From: Sabellastarte sp. h YS-2021
Lineage: Eukaryota > Annelida > Polychaeta > Sabellida > Sabellidae
DNA: 64,000 bases
NCBI GenBank assembly: GCA_964017235.1
Contig: OZ024927.1
Coordinates: 52,519,293-52,583,292 of the forward strand
Direction of reading: 5' to 3'
Made by a program: the position numbers and the translations under genes. The notes below the pieces were generated by a model. It was not told the origin of the DNA. It made no database searches and was given only the letters and a program-made list of their open reading frames with translations. Positions 1 through 9,632 of this stretch are shown in pieces. Position 1 is the stretch's first letter. Every line of letters begins with the position of its first letter.

Positions 1-332
1 TGTTATATAATCATCTGACGTTATATTGAAAATATTTTATCTGATTTTAATTCAATTTTATGTGTGTTGTATTAAATGGACGGTCATTTAGTTTATTATA
101 GCCATTTTAGTGCATGTTATACAAGACATTGATGGTGGACTTGGAAGCTGAACTACATTGATCTACAGTGAACTGTCATCGAGACAACCTCAGGCTTTAT
201 TCTGGCTAAGCAAAAGGGATGGTCAACCCTAATTCTTGTTAATTCCTTTCGCAGTTGCATAGCCAAAATTTAGACTGTGGTTGTATTGGCAGTTCCTAAG
301 GTTTTGTTGTGCCATTTTTCAGTAGTGTTAAT
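1..332 (+). other. Presumed 5' leader of the DIRS-like element
   Basis: No coding potential is visible before the Gag ATG at 333. The stretch is AT-rich and presumably holds the 5' repeat and promoter of the element, but I could not find the same sequence repeated to the right of the recombinase. Its assignment rests on position only. Confidence 0.4.
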
Positions 333-1535
333 ATGGGAAAAAACAAAAATAAATGCTGGGCATGCTCACAGAAACATTACCCGCCCACTGGAAAGAATTG
401 TGTGTTTGCAAAGAAGAATCAGGAGAGAGATCAGCCAGCAGTAGATATACCGTCAGAAAATGACGCTCGGGACTCTTCATCGAGTAAAGTTGTTAATAGG
501 AAGTCAGTCGCACCAGAGAAGGACTCTGTAGTTAGAAGGGGTTATTCCTCTGGTCATGCCAGTCGTAGCGACACCGAAGAAGAAAGCTCGATGGAAGAGG
601 GTGGTCAGCCAGATATGCAGCAGAAGATCTTGTCGGAACTACAGAAGGTCAGCTCAAGGTTGCAAGTGGTGGAATCACAGATGGCGTTAGACCAGGGAAG
701 CAGCAGGAAGAATGGAAAGGGACAAAAGTTAAGTACTGTTCACAAATGTAAAAAACGTAATTGTCACAAGTCATGTTGTAGCAAAACTTCTAGTGAAAGC
801 TCTGATAGTTCTGATGATGACGATGTATTGCCGGATTTGGCTCACATAAGGGCATCAAAAAGTATACAGAAGCAAATAGACAGAAGTATTGCCAAATTGT
901 CCAAGACTCAGTGTGAAGGTAATGAAAATTCTCAAAAATTAAAGTCGAAAAGGGGTGGCCCAGTCGATGTAATAATACAGAAAAAAGTGTCCTGGCCGCA
1001 TGAACATATTCTAGGTGGTCAAAATAGGCAGAGGTTAACATATGACCAAATAACAATGCCTCAGTTTGTGCAGGGTTTTGTCAAAAATATTTTGGATGAG
1101 CAAAATGAGCAAAACAGGGAACATATGTTACAATATTTGGGGGATATTATGGAAGATGCATCCGATTTTTCGTGGCAAAGTGCAAAGGCCAGTCATGCAG
1201 TTCTCCTCTGTGAGATGGAGAGGGGTAAGGTTACATGGCAGGACACTGCCAGGATTGATAGGGTGAGAAGGGCTTATGCGCAAAAACATCAAGGTTCGGG
1301 CAGACAAAACTGGGGTCAAAAAATTGGGGATAAAAAACCCTGGTTCTGTAAGCAGTACCAAAGTGGGTCATGTACATTTGAAAAGGACCACGAGACTGGG
1401 GGGAAATTACATAGGCACATTTGTGCCACTTGTTTGGCACAAGGTAGGCAACTTAGTCACCCGGAACGTGACTGTCACTTTGCAAAAAAGGGGTCAAAAA
1501 ACGTGCAAATGGCTGCTCATCTGGAGGGGAGGTGA
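333..1535 (+). CDS. gag: Gag-like protein of the DIRS-like element
   Basis: A 400-residue intact reading frame. The frame is open a little upstream (a GTG at 309), but the first ATG is at 333 and opens directly into a Cys-rich motif (residues 8-25, CWACSQKHYPPTGKNC), so 333 is the preferred start. The middle is polar with runs of Ser and Asp. A second Cys/His cluster lies at about residues 339-382, beginning FCKQYQSGSC and ending in ERDCHF, typical of DIRS-group Gag proteins and probably nucleic-acid binding. It should package the element RNA. The last 64 bases overlap the pol frame in the -1 phase, with slippery heptamers just before the stop. Confidence 0.8.
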   Translation: MGKNKNKCWACSQKHYPPTGKNCVFAKKNQERDQPAVDIPSENDARDSSSSKVVNRKSVAPEKDSVVRRGYSSGHASRSDTEEESSMEEGGQPDMQQKILSELQKVSSRLQVVESQMALDQGSSRKNGKGQKLSTVHKCKKRNCHKSCCSKTSSESSDSSDDDDVLPDLAHIRASKSIQKQIDRSIAKLSKTQCEGNENSQKLKSKRGGPVDVIIQKKVSWPHEHILGGQNRQRLTYDQITMPQFVQGFVKNILDEQNEQNREHMLQYLGDIMEDASDFSWQSAKASHAVLLCEMERGKVTWQDTARIDRVRRAYAQKHQGSGRQNWGQKIGDKKPWFCKQYQSGSCTFEKDHETGGKLHRHICATCLAQGRQLSHPERDCHFAKKGSKNVQMAAHLEGR

Positions 1536-1540
1536 GTGGC
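1484..1540 (+). promoter_or_regulatory. Candidate -1 ribosomal frameshift signal between gag and pol
   Basis: In the gag frame two slippery heptamers follow each other: A AAA AAG at 1484-1490 and A AAA AAC at 1496-1502. Both are in the X XXY YYZ phase needed for -1 slippage. The -1 frame is open from 1472 and leads straight into pol. A stem can form 9 nt after the second heptamer: 1512-1519 pairs with 1533-1540 over 8 bp (two G-U pairs) around a 13-nt loop. The pol frame has no ATG near its beginning, which supports entry by frameshifting. This is read from sequence and untested. Confidence 0.6.
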
Positions 1541-3895
1541 GTCAAGATTGCAGTAACTTCACAAGTACAAAGTGTTTTCAGTCAAACTGAAGAAGCGAAT
1601 TCAAATGTAATCTTAGATTGTGGCAAAACTGACAATGTGATGAATGTCAAGGTCCCAGTGAGGACTAGAGTCTTCACAAATTCATTGTATAATAGTAAAA
1701 ATGTCACTTCACTATTGGCAAAAGGTAACAAAGTTAAAACCTTGAAAAGAATGACCACATGTTATGAAACCTCCAACTTGAGACAAGGTGAGTGTAATCA
1801 TGTTAAAAACGAAATAACACAAGAGGCAAAACCAAGCCTGGGTAGTGAAAAAGGTGTGAAGGAAAGTGTTACTGAACACACTGTCAGTATTAGTGACACC
1901 TCACAAGGTGTCAAGTCTATCAAAGGTAAGGAGGGTGGGGGTTGTAGCCATCCTGTGATTGACCAAGTAAAAACAATGGACATTCAGGTTGAGAGTGTGG
2001 TAAGTGACACTCCTGGTGAATGTGGTGACAGAAATAAAGAAAAAGCACTTTTATATGACACAAATGGCCTAGATGATGACAAATTTGTCAATACTATATT
2101 CAATAAAGGTTTGAATGAAGTGGCAAGGCGTCAGGCTGAGCTGCATTGTCATACGTATAGACTATGGAAACAACAAAGCAAATTTGACTTTGGTTTTGTC
2201 CCCCTCTCAGACTTTATACAGGTACCGAAGCATGAAGGTTTGGAAACAGATATAAAAGACCCTAGTGAATTACACAAGCTTATAAAGGCTAGTGGCACAT
2301 ACAATTTTCTGGGTCTAAAAATACCACTTCACAGTCAGTTGAATGTAGATCAATGGGAAAAACAGCTTGAGGGATATTGGGACAACCAATTGTTGGACCT
2401 CATCAAATATGGCTTTCCTATGGATTTTAATAGGCAGTCACCACTGAGGTGGGAGGGAAAAAATCACAACTCTGCTTTGCAGTTCCCCCAGGATGTTGAG
2501 GCTTACTTAAAGGAAGAGATCCAATTTGGTGCCATACAAGGTCCCTTTACATAAAGTCCAATTGAAAATTGCCATTTTTCACCTTTTTTAACTAGAGAGA
2601 AGAGCAATGCGTCACATAGACGCGTCATTTTAGATTTATCATGGCCTAAGGACGCCTCTGTCAACCTTGGGGTGGATAAAAATTCGTATCTTGCCTCAGA
2701 TTTTCAACTCACTTTCCCAACTGTGGATGACATCATTGACGCCATCAATGACGTAGGCAGGGGTGCTTGCTTGTATAAAGTGGATATAAGCCGTGCGTTT
2801 CGCCATGTAAAAATAGATCCTTTTGATTATGACTTGTTGGGCCTCCAGTGGCGTGACGTCACGCTCTTTGATACGTGCCTCCCATTCGGGAGTAGGCACG
2901 GGACGCAAATTTTTCAGTGTTTAAGCGATGCTGTGCGTCACATGATGCGTCGCGAGGGCTTTGACGTCATCAATTACGTCGATGATTTTGTTGGGGTTGA
3001 CGTTCTGAGCGTCGCGCGACGCTCGTACGACCGCTTGTGTGAATTACTCAGTGACTTGGGTCTGGACGTTAGCGTCAAGAAGCTGGTAGCTCCTTGTACA
3101 AAGGTCACATGTCTTGGCGTCGACATTGATACTGTAGAAAAAACCATAGCCATTCCTGAAGACAAGATGCGTCATATTGAAGCCATCTTACAAGCATGGA
3201 AGTCAAAGGCATTTGCGTCGCGCCAGCAGCTTCAATCCTTGCTGGGCAATTTACTTTACATTCACAAGTGCGTCAAACCGGCTCGTACCTTTGTTAACCG
3301 TATGCTCCAACTGCTCAGAGATAATTATGACAAAAACTCCATCTCTTTGACCCATGACTTCAGACGTGACCTTAGGTGGTTTGTCAAGTTTGTCAGATCT
3401 TACAATGGGACTTCATATTTTGATCACAGGCCAATTGGAGCCTCCATTGAGTTGGATGCATGTTTGACTGGCTTTGGTGATTGCTGGGGTAACTGCGTCT
3501 ATCATGTTCCAATTGAAAAGAAGTACAAAAACTTGGCCATAACTCAGCTTGAAACTCTAAATATTTTGGTGGCTTTGAGGCTATTTGCCCCTTATTGGCA
3601 CAGAAAAAAGGTTCATGTCAAGTGTGACAATTTGGCAGCTGTACAAGTGCTCACATCCGGTAAAACTAGAGACCCTTTCCTGGCAGCGTGTGCCAGAAAT
3701 ATCTGGATGGTGGTGGCACATGCAGACATTCAGGTTAAATACTCCCACATACCTGGGAGCAGAAATGAGGTTGCAGATACCTTATCTAGGTGGAATAATA
3801 CTGAGACACAAGTAACATTTTTGCATAAAAAAATTGAAAGCCCCGTGTGGATGCACATCCCAGAAAACATATTATACATTGATGATGAAATTTAA
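1502..3895 (+). pseudogene. pol: Pol of the DIRS-like element: RT and RNase H, one in-frame stop
   Basis: One frame runs from the gag overlap to 3895 and is broken only by a TAA at 2552-2554. The first part (to about 2050) is a polar linker. The segment from about 2280 contains the N-terminal RT signature of DIRS elements (YNFLGLKIPL, FGAIQGPF). After the stop the same frame continues with SPFLTREKSN and RRVILDLSWP, then the catalytic YVDD at 2975-2986. RNase H follows, with an acidic site near LDACLTGFGD, CDNLAAVQ and the terminal H/D region HIPGSRNEVADTLSRW. The stop falls between two conserved RT motifs, so it is a mutation or a readthrough stop and not a gene boundary. Confidence 0.85.
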
Positions 3896-3939
3896 AAAAT
3901 ATTACAATGCATAATTACAGATTCTACACTTTGTTTCAG
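1788..3939 (+). other. Candidate intron joining pol N-terminus to the tyrosine recombinase
   Basis: A consensus donor CAAG|GTGAGT ends an exon at 1787 inside the pol frame. A good acceptor, TTTGTTTCAG|GT, ends at 3939 just before the recombinase frame, which has no ATG near its beginning. Joining 1787 to 3940 completes a glycine codon and keeps the recombinase in frame. The RT and RNase H would be removed. A second donor consensus at 1531/1532 does not give an open frame with this acceptor. Introns have been reported in some DIRS1-like elements, so this is plausible but unproven. Confidence 0.45.
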
Positions 3940-4915
3940 GTGCTGGCCGGTTGAAAGAATTACAAGTCAAAGCTGCTCACAGGGTGGATTTGGCGTTTAG
4001 ACCCAAAACCAGGAGATGCTATGAACTATTGTTTAGAAATTTCCTAGGTTTCTGTATATGTAGCAACATTGTCATTCAGTTTATCTCTTTACAAGAAGTT
4101 ATGGCATATTTAGAGTTCTTGGTACAAAACAACGTGTCTGCTAACATGCTGGCTAATAATATTTCTGCATTAAAAGCCAATTTTGTGAAATTTGGTCTAA
4201 AATTTAAAGTCTGGGACCATCCTCGGGTCAAGTATTTTTTGAAGTCTGTGAAGATTAACCGCCCTCTCTGCCCCACCCGCAGGAACATTATGTCTCTGGA
4301 TACCTTGAGAAAACTCATAAAGGCCTGTGATGGCCTGGAATCACACTTCACATACAGAGCAATTTTTCTTATGGCATTTTTTGGATTCTTGCGAATCTCA
4401 AACTTGGCGCCTCATTCTTTGTCTCAGTTTGACCCTTCCAGGCATTTGACCCCATCTGATATAGTTTTTAAAAAATCCACCATGACAGTGGCCCTGAAAT
4501 GGTCAAAAACCATTCAGACTCGAGATCGAGTCCATACTATTGTTTTACCAAAGTTAGGTTCCTCCATTTTGTGCCCAGTAAAGGCATTAAAGAGGGCGTT
4601 GGCAGTGTACAACCCTGGTCACAATGACCCCTTATTTCAAATATTTACCAGCAAGGGTTTTCAAATGGTAACTGAATCCAGGCTGAGAAAGGTTTTATCT
4701 AGGTTAAATGCTAAGTTGGGCTTTGATTCTCATCATTTCTCCTTTCACGCCTTCAGGCGCTCAGGAGCCCTTGTGCTTATAATGCACATGTTCCACTGCA
4801 GAGTATCAAGTCGCATGGCTCCTGGGCTTCTGAATGCATTTGGACCTACATTCAGCAAGATGAAGCTAGGAGTTCAGAGATTGCTTCTTCATTCAATAAA
4901 TTGATAAATGCTTAA
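3940..4915 (+). pseudogene. Tyrosine recombinase of the DIRS-like element, 3' frameshift
   Basis: The frame is open from 3915 and encodes a phage-integrase-fold recombinase that would integrate the circular cDNA. An N-terminal helical DNA-binding region precedes the catalytic core. The first catalytic Arg lies in LMAFFGFLRISN and the HxxR box is HAFRRSGA (near 4750). After about 4770 the frame shifts: the expected SHGSW-type box and the nucleophilic Tyr (TAC at 4847-4849) are in the frame whose stop is at 4913-4915. The unshifted frame runs instead to 4904. One small indel therefore separates the nucleophile from the rest. The first residues may be supplied by splicing, since no ATG is close to the start. 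Confidence 0.8.
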
Positions 4916-5466
4916 ATGTTTGTTTGGGCTTGAGGCTTTATGATAATGTTCATGCAGTCAGACTTCATGGGTGGTAGTACATGGCTTTGACCTTTGACCT
5001 CTCTCTGGTTAACGTCCGTCTTTGACCTGTATACAGGGGTGGGCCTTCAGTTGCCCAGGATCTTGTCACTTCAGGGGTAAACATATGAGGGGGGAGGTCA
5101 GAGGTCATTGATTCCTGAGATTACATTCAAATGCTAAACAGTAATGATCATTTTATAGTTTACAAGTGTACATTATTTTCAAGTATTGTTACAAAATTTG
5201 AAGTATACATTATTTACAAGTATTCTATGAAAGTGTGTGTTCTACTGATGTTAGCGTGTATGTTTTAATCAGCTGTAATATTTTCATGGTGAACTAACTT
5301 ACATGTCTGTATACCAACTGTAAACTGCATTTATAAGATCTGTAATCTGTACATATGAATAGATGATGAATTGTGTATACATTACTGTAATAAAAATGTC
5401 TTATATTCTTAATAAACCCAATGCTCCTCACTTCTTGTTTACTTGTCTTGGGCTGGTTGGGGACTG
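4916..5466. other. Non-coding DNA after the DIRS-like element
   Basis: No coding region was found. The part just after the recombinase probably contains the element's 3' repeats, but I could not match any of it to positions 1-332. Confidence 0.4.
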
Positions 5467-5684
5467 AATGTTGTATTCTTCTTCTGTGGCTTCTGCATCC
5501 AAAAAGGACCAAGTAGAATCCTTATTTAGGATGTTTTTGAATGATTTTTACTTATTAACTGTAATATATCACAGTATCCCATTTTGATTCTACAATGTTG
5601 TATTATTCTTCTGTGGCTTCTGCATCAAAAAAGGACCAAGTAGAATCCTTATTTAGGATGTTTTTGAATGATTTTACTTATTAA
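5467..5684 (+). repeat. Two ~91-bp direct repeats, 127 bp apart
   Basis: The segments 5467-5558 and 5594-5684 are nearly identical over about 91 bases, both beginning AATGTTGTATT and ending ACTTATTAA, with a few substitutions and a 1-base indel. They are separated by 35 unrelated bases. They lie 550 bp past the recombinase, where a split-direct-repeat element would carry its B repeats, but they could also be an unrelated local duplication. Confidence 0.8.
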
Positions 5685-7841
5685 ATCTGGCACCTCATGT
5701 TTCATTTTATCTATACCCACTGGCTAGCCAAACTATGGAAACAATTTTTAATGTACAAAGACATCGCTATTGAGTGAATCATATTTCCTGTGACAAAAAG
5801 CTAAAACTTAAGAATTAAAACAGTAGCAAGATAGACATACAGTGCTGCTTTCCTCCAACAGTGACCACAAGATAATCTGTGTGTCATAGCTCGTCAGGTA
5901 CTGTGGTACCTTAATAAGCTGACCTTCTATTACCCTATTTTATGAACTTTTTACAACTCTCCCAAATGTTTATTTTCCTTTACCGAAAACAAAACAAAAA
6001 ACAAATCTCCTTTTTGGATAAAGGGCATTCTTCTGTACCCTTTAAACTCTTCACACTGCTGATAAATGCGGAAGGTCTGGACTGTCCAAATTTATTTTTC
6101 TATGTTGAATATAAAAAAAGACTGAGCCATATATGCGACACATTATTTCTTGTGTACAAATAGATGGGTCGTGTATTCGACTTAATAAATTGTATTTTTG
6201 ACTTACTGCCTTGTATATATTACTTAGTATCTTCTGTCATATATAACTTAATGAGGGCGTGTATTCAACTTAAAACAGAATCATGTTTTGCAGGCTAAAT
6301 CACCTTAGTGAATTATAATAATAATTGCATATACCTCATATATCTCATACATAACACTTTTTATCTCGTAGATACGACTTAATAGATTATGTTTTCAAGT
6401 TACTAAGTGATGTAGTCGACTTGCTTGCTAACTTCTAAAGACTAACTTTTACATAAAACCTAATAACTTATATACGAATTACTAAATAGTATATATTTGA
6501 TTAAGTAAGTCGTATATATGATTACTGGAATTAGTTTGGCAGCTCAAAACTTTGTACAGAAAAGCCTGGACTCAAGTTTATTTCACTGACCAACTAAATA
6601 ATTCATACTGAGTGCAGAGCCATTTAACTGCTTCTTAAAATTAATTTTCTTATTAAATCAAGGTTCCATTCTTTATTGCATCGTGGAGATGCTTATAAAT
6701 CAGACTTTATGAGAGAAATTTTTATGCATTCAGCCATTGCTGTAGAGCTTAACAAAACTGATAATAAAAAAATGAACAATCATTTAGATCCGATGTTGGA
6801 TTGCTTGTAAACTTGTGTAAATCTAAATTCAACGTTTAATTGTCCAACTATTTGCTGAAAGTGTTTCACTCTACTTTCACAAAGGATTGAAAAGAAGATG
6901 GTTGAAACACTTTCTGCAGGATAAACATAACTATTGTAGTATCTTTATTTTTACTGATGTGACATGTAGATTAGAAACGTGATCAAAAACAAATGAAAAT
7001 TAGGGTTTTGTGCCCCATTCAATAGATGGTAAATCATTAACATGTCGAGAGTGGAGATTTGCAAAGGGAGATCATATATATTTTGTCCACACTAAATAAC
7101 TACTATTTTTATCCAACTTCAATGAATTGGTCCCTCAACATTTATTAATTTTATTACATTTTTGCATAATTACCATATATTTGCTTCACTTTTACAATCC
7201 AGCATTTCATACACAATGACTCCTCAATTTGCCTAAATATATTAAAAAGCAAATAAAGACATCTAGTAAGAACACAATCCAATATATTTATTGTATATTT
7301 GCATTTCAGTTGAGTTCCTCATATCTGCATAGTTATAAAGTCTATTTGTGAACTGTAAATGAAAAGTTGTATAGATTAATTGAAGAAATCTATGCATTAG
7401 AAGGCTTGTTTACGTACTCTATGACGTCACCTGTGAATAAAACAGTGTGTTTTTCGACATTGGCATTCCTTTTTATTTCTTATATCATTCACAAAAAGTG
7501 ATATTAGAAAATTAGCTAAATGTGAGAAAGTATAAGAAAAACCTTATATAAGGAATTCTTTTTATATAAGTTTAATGATTTTGTTCCAGTGTCGAGCTGT
7601 ATTTTTGCATAAGGTGCATAATTCAAGTCTCAGAAATAGATGTGCAGAAAAAACCTTCAGTTTTTCAGTACTGTGGTTTCATATATACCAAGACTTATTC
7701 AATGGGTCAAGTGAATACAACATTAAATAACAAAATATTTCTATCAGGGCTTTCACAGATATCTTCAGGAGAATAGCAAAGCCAAGGGTTTTTTTCTTAT
7801 TGCCCACTTAGTATCTAGATAATGCAGGTGTTCCACTGGAG
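5685..7841. other. AT-rich intergenic DNA
   Basis: No gene recognised. Between about 6163 and 6540 short degenerate repeats of the type TATTCGACTTAATAAAT and their complement recur (for example near 6170, 6372 and 6500), suggesting an old palindromic satellite or MITE. The rest shows nothing I can name. Confidence 0.5.
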
Positions 7842-8390
7842 CCGACAGGTTGGTAACTATGCATTTTTTGAGAGTCGGGAACAATGTTTAAATGGTCAGT
7901 TAGTGTCAGTTGCAAGTTACCGGCCTGTTGGGGAGAGTTAGTGAATTATCAATCATGTTTGATATTTCTACGACCGTTGCCAACCCTTGTATCCTACCCT
8001 AATTTCAGCCCCCTAGCAACAGGCCTGTCGGTTACACTTCCCGGCTTGTCAGTTAATCAAACAGGCCTGTCTATAATAAGTATCTGGCTTGTCCCAAATA
8101 TGGACTTCCAGACTGTACGTGATGACTCACCGACTGTGCGGGAAGTGTTACAGTACAGTCGGTAACTTTAACCGGCCTGTCTGTAAGTGTTCCCGACAGG
8201 CTTGTAAAGTTTACTGGCCGGTCGGTAACTTTAACAGACTGGATTCTAGAGTCGGGAAAATTAGTAACAGACAGGCCGTAAACTGAAACAGACAAGCCGT
8301 AAACAATAACCGACAGGCCTGTAACACTAACAGACAAACCGGGAACTGTAACAGATAGGCCGTCAATATTTTTGCATCTTACGGCCTGTC
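7842..8390. repeat. Phased arrays of a GACAGGCC/GGCCTGTC motif
   Basis: About fifteen variants of GACARGCC or its complement GGCYTGTC lie in 550 bp. In one orientation, copies begin at 8022, 8043, 8064 and 8086, and again at 8174 and 8216. In the other they begin at 8195, 8270, 8291, 8312, 8333 and 8354. Spacing is 21 bp almost throughout, about two turns of B-DNA, so the sites face one side of the helix. The intervening bases are conserved too (roughly GTAACNNTAACA), as expected of a decaying tandem repeat. The array ends just before a TATA box and a MADF-like gene, so it is either subterminal transposon repeats or a promoter array. Confidence 0.85.
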
Positions 8391-8408
8391 AGCTTCAAAG
8401 TCTGTGGG

Positions 8409-8416
8409 TATATAAA
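8409..8416 (+). promoter_or_regulatory. TATA box of the MADF-like gene
   Basis: TATATAAA lies 217 bp upstream of the first ATG (8633) of the next gene and directly after the 21-bp array. The distance suits a promoter with a roughly 190-base 5' UTR. No transcript evidence is available. Confidence 0.5.
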
Positions 8417-8632
8417 TGCGAGTTGGTAGACAATCTGCGTATATTTGGGCTTTGACTTGTTGAGAGACAACTGGTGTGCAGCTTTGAATTTAGGTTTTTT
8501 ATTTTTTGGAAATCAGCTTAATTTTTGAGCTAGGCTGGACTGGTTGGGAGTGAAATCTGTTCTGTGAGGTTTCACTTTTGTTTTAAGTTTTTGTTTTTTT
8601 AAACAAGCTGTACAATTGATTGATTGATCAGC

Positions 8633-9632
8633 ATGCGAAGGGGCGGAAGGAGAAAGATTGAAGTAACAACTGGAGACACTCAACCACAGTTTGAGTTAAG
8701 AGATACAGCTGCGGATATAGAAAGAAGGAGGAAGGAAAGAGAGGAGAGAGAGGAAAGAGAGAGGAGGGAGCAGAAGGAGAGGGACAGAGAGAGGATGGAG
8801 AGAGAGGGGGAAGAGAGCCCGGAAAGAGGAGAGAAGAGAGTGCGAACTGACACAGATACTGGTGTAGAATCAACTCAATCCAGACAGAAAAAGGGCCAGA
8901 TGAAATCCATTTTCCTGAATTATTCAGACAAAGAAGCCATCGTGGAGTTCGTTAAACAGTACGAGGAACTGTATGACAAGACCAACGACAGTTTCAAAGA
9001 CAAGCAGAATAAAGAAAGACTTTTTGAGCAGCTAGCAGCTACCAGAAACTTGCCTGTCAAAACTGTGAAGAAGTGGTTCGATACTCAACGTACAAGATAT
9101 GGCGAGCTCACTCAGACGAAGTCAGGATAAGCAGCTGAGAAGAGCACAGAATGACAGACCTGGCTGAAGGACAGTTTCAGTTTTCTACAAGGTTACATCA
9201 GAAGGAAGGGAGTCTTCTGCATTCAAGTCACCCCAGAGGCCTTCTGCAGCCGCAGCCTCAGCTTCAGTTCCAGATACATCCAAGGACACAGAATCTGAGA
9301 TGGAAATCAGCATTGCATCAGATGTTACTCATCAGCCTTCGAGCACCAGTCCCAAGCGACGACAGCCTCCAGTCGCGACTGCCACCACATCTGCAGATCC
9401 AGTCTTGGATCAGTTCCAGCAGATGAGGTCGATGATTTCCACATTTCTGGGTGCACGTCAGGACCCCACTCCAAGTCCAAGACAGTCGCTCTGCAACTAT
9501 CTCCACTCTAAGATTGAAAACCAGGAAGAAAGGGACTTTTTAACCTTTAGGAATGAGACAGTGAAGCTTCTCAGTGAAATACAGTACAAGGCTGAAGAAC
9601 GCAAGAGACAAGTCACCAAAAGTCAACTGTAA
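8633..9632 (+). pseudogene. MADF/Myb-like DNA-binding protein of a Harbinger-like element, copy 1
   Basis: Starts at the ATG at 8633 and has a highly charged Arg/Glu region (residues 25-70). A MADF-like domain follows (about residues 95-163), with an LYDKTNDSFKDK segment and the hallmark KKWFDTQRTRYGELT. In-frame stops at 9128-9130 (TAA) and 9152-9154 (TGA) interrupt it, although the same frame continues with recognisable sequence (TWLKDSFSFLQGYIRR). A frameshift near 9205-9215 moves it to the frame ending at 9632. The C-terminal part (FLTFRNETVKLLSEIQ) resembles a dimerising helical domain. It is clearly homologous to the gene at 44436-45536. Proteins of this kind accompany PIF/Harbinger transposases. 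No transposase is seen nearby. Confidence 0.75.

Larger units (their letters stand above)
1..4915 (+). mobile_element. DIRS-order tyrosine-recombinase retrotransposon (Gag, RT-RNase H, YR)
   Basis: Three coding blocks follow each other on the plus strand: a Gag-like protein, a reverse transcriptase with RNase H, and a tyrosine recombinase in place of an integrase. That set and order define DIRS/Ngaro/PAT-type retrotransposons. The blocks are sequential and not overlapping, which is closer to Ngaro/PAT than to DIRS1 proper. I found no methyltransferase or SGNH-hydrolase domain. The left terminus may lie outside the window and I could not match it to the right side, so both limits are approximate. 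A duplicated segment at 5467-5684 may belong to the right terminus. The element carries only two obvious lesions and so looks fairly young. Confidence 0.85.

Noticed and set aside
1531-1532. Second consensus donor AG|GTGAGT at the end of gag as the intron start
   Set aside because: Joined to the 3939/3940 acceptor it gives a frame that terminates soon and does not match the recombinase.
7842-8390. CRISPR-like array
   Set aside because: The 21-bp units are contiguous with no unique spacers, occur in both orientations and lie in a eukaryotic transposon context.
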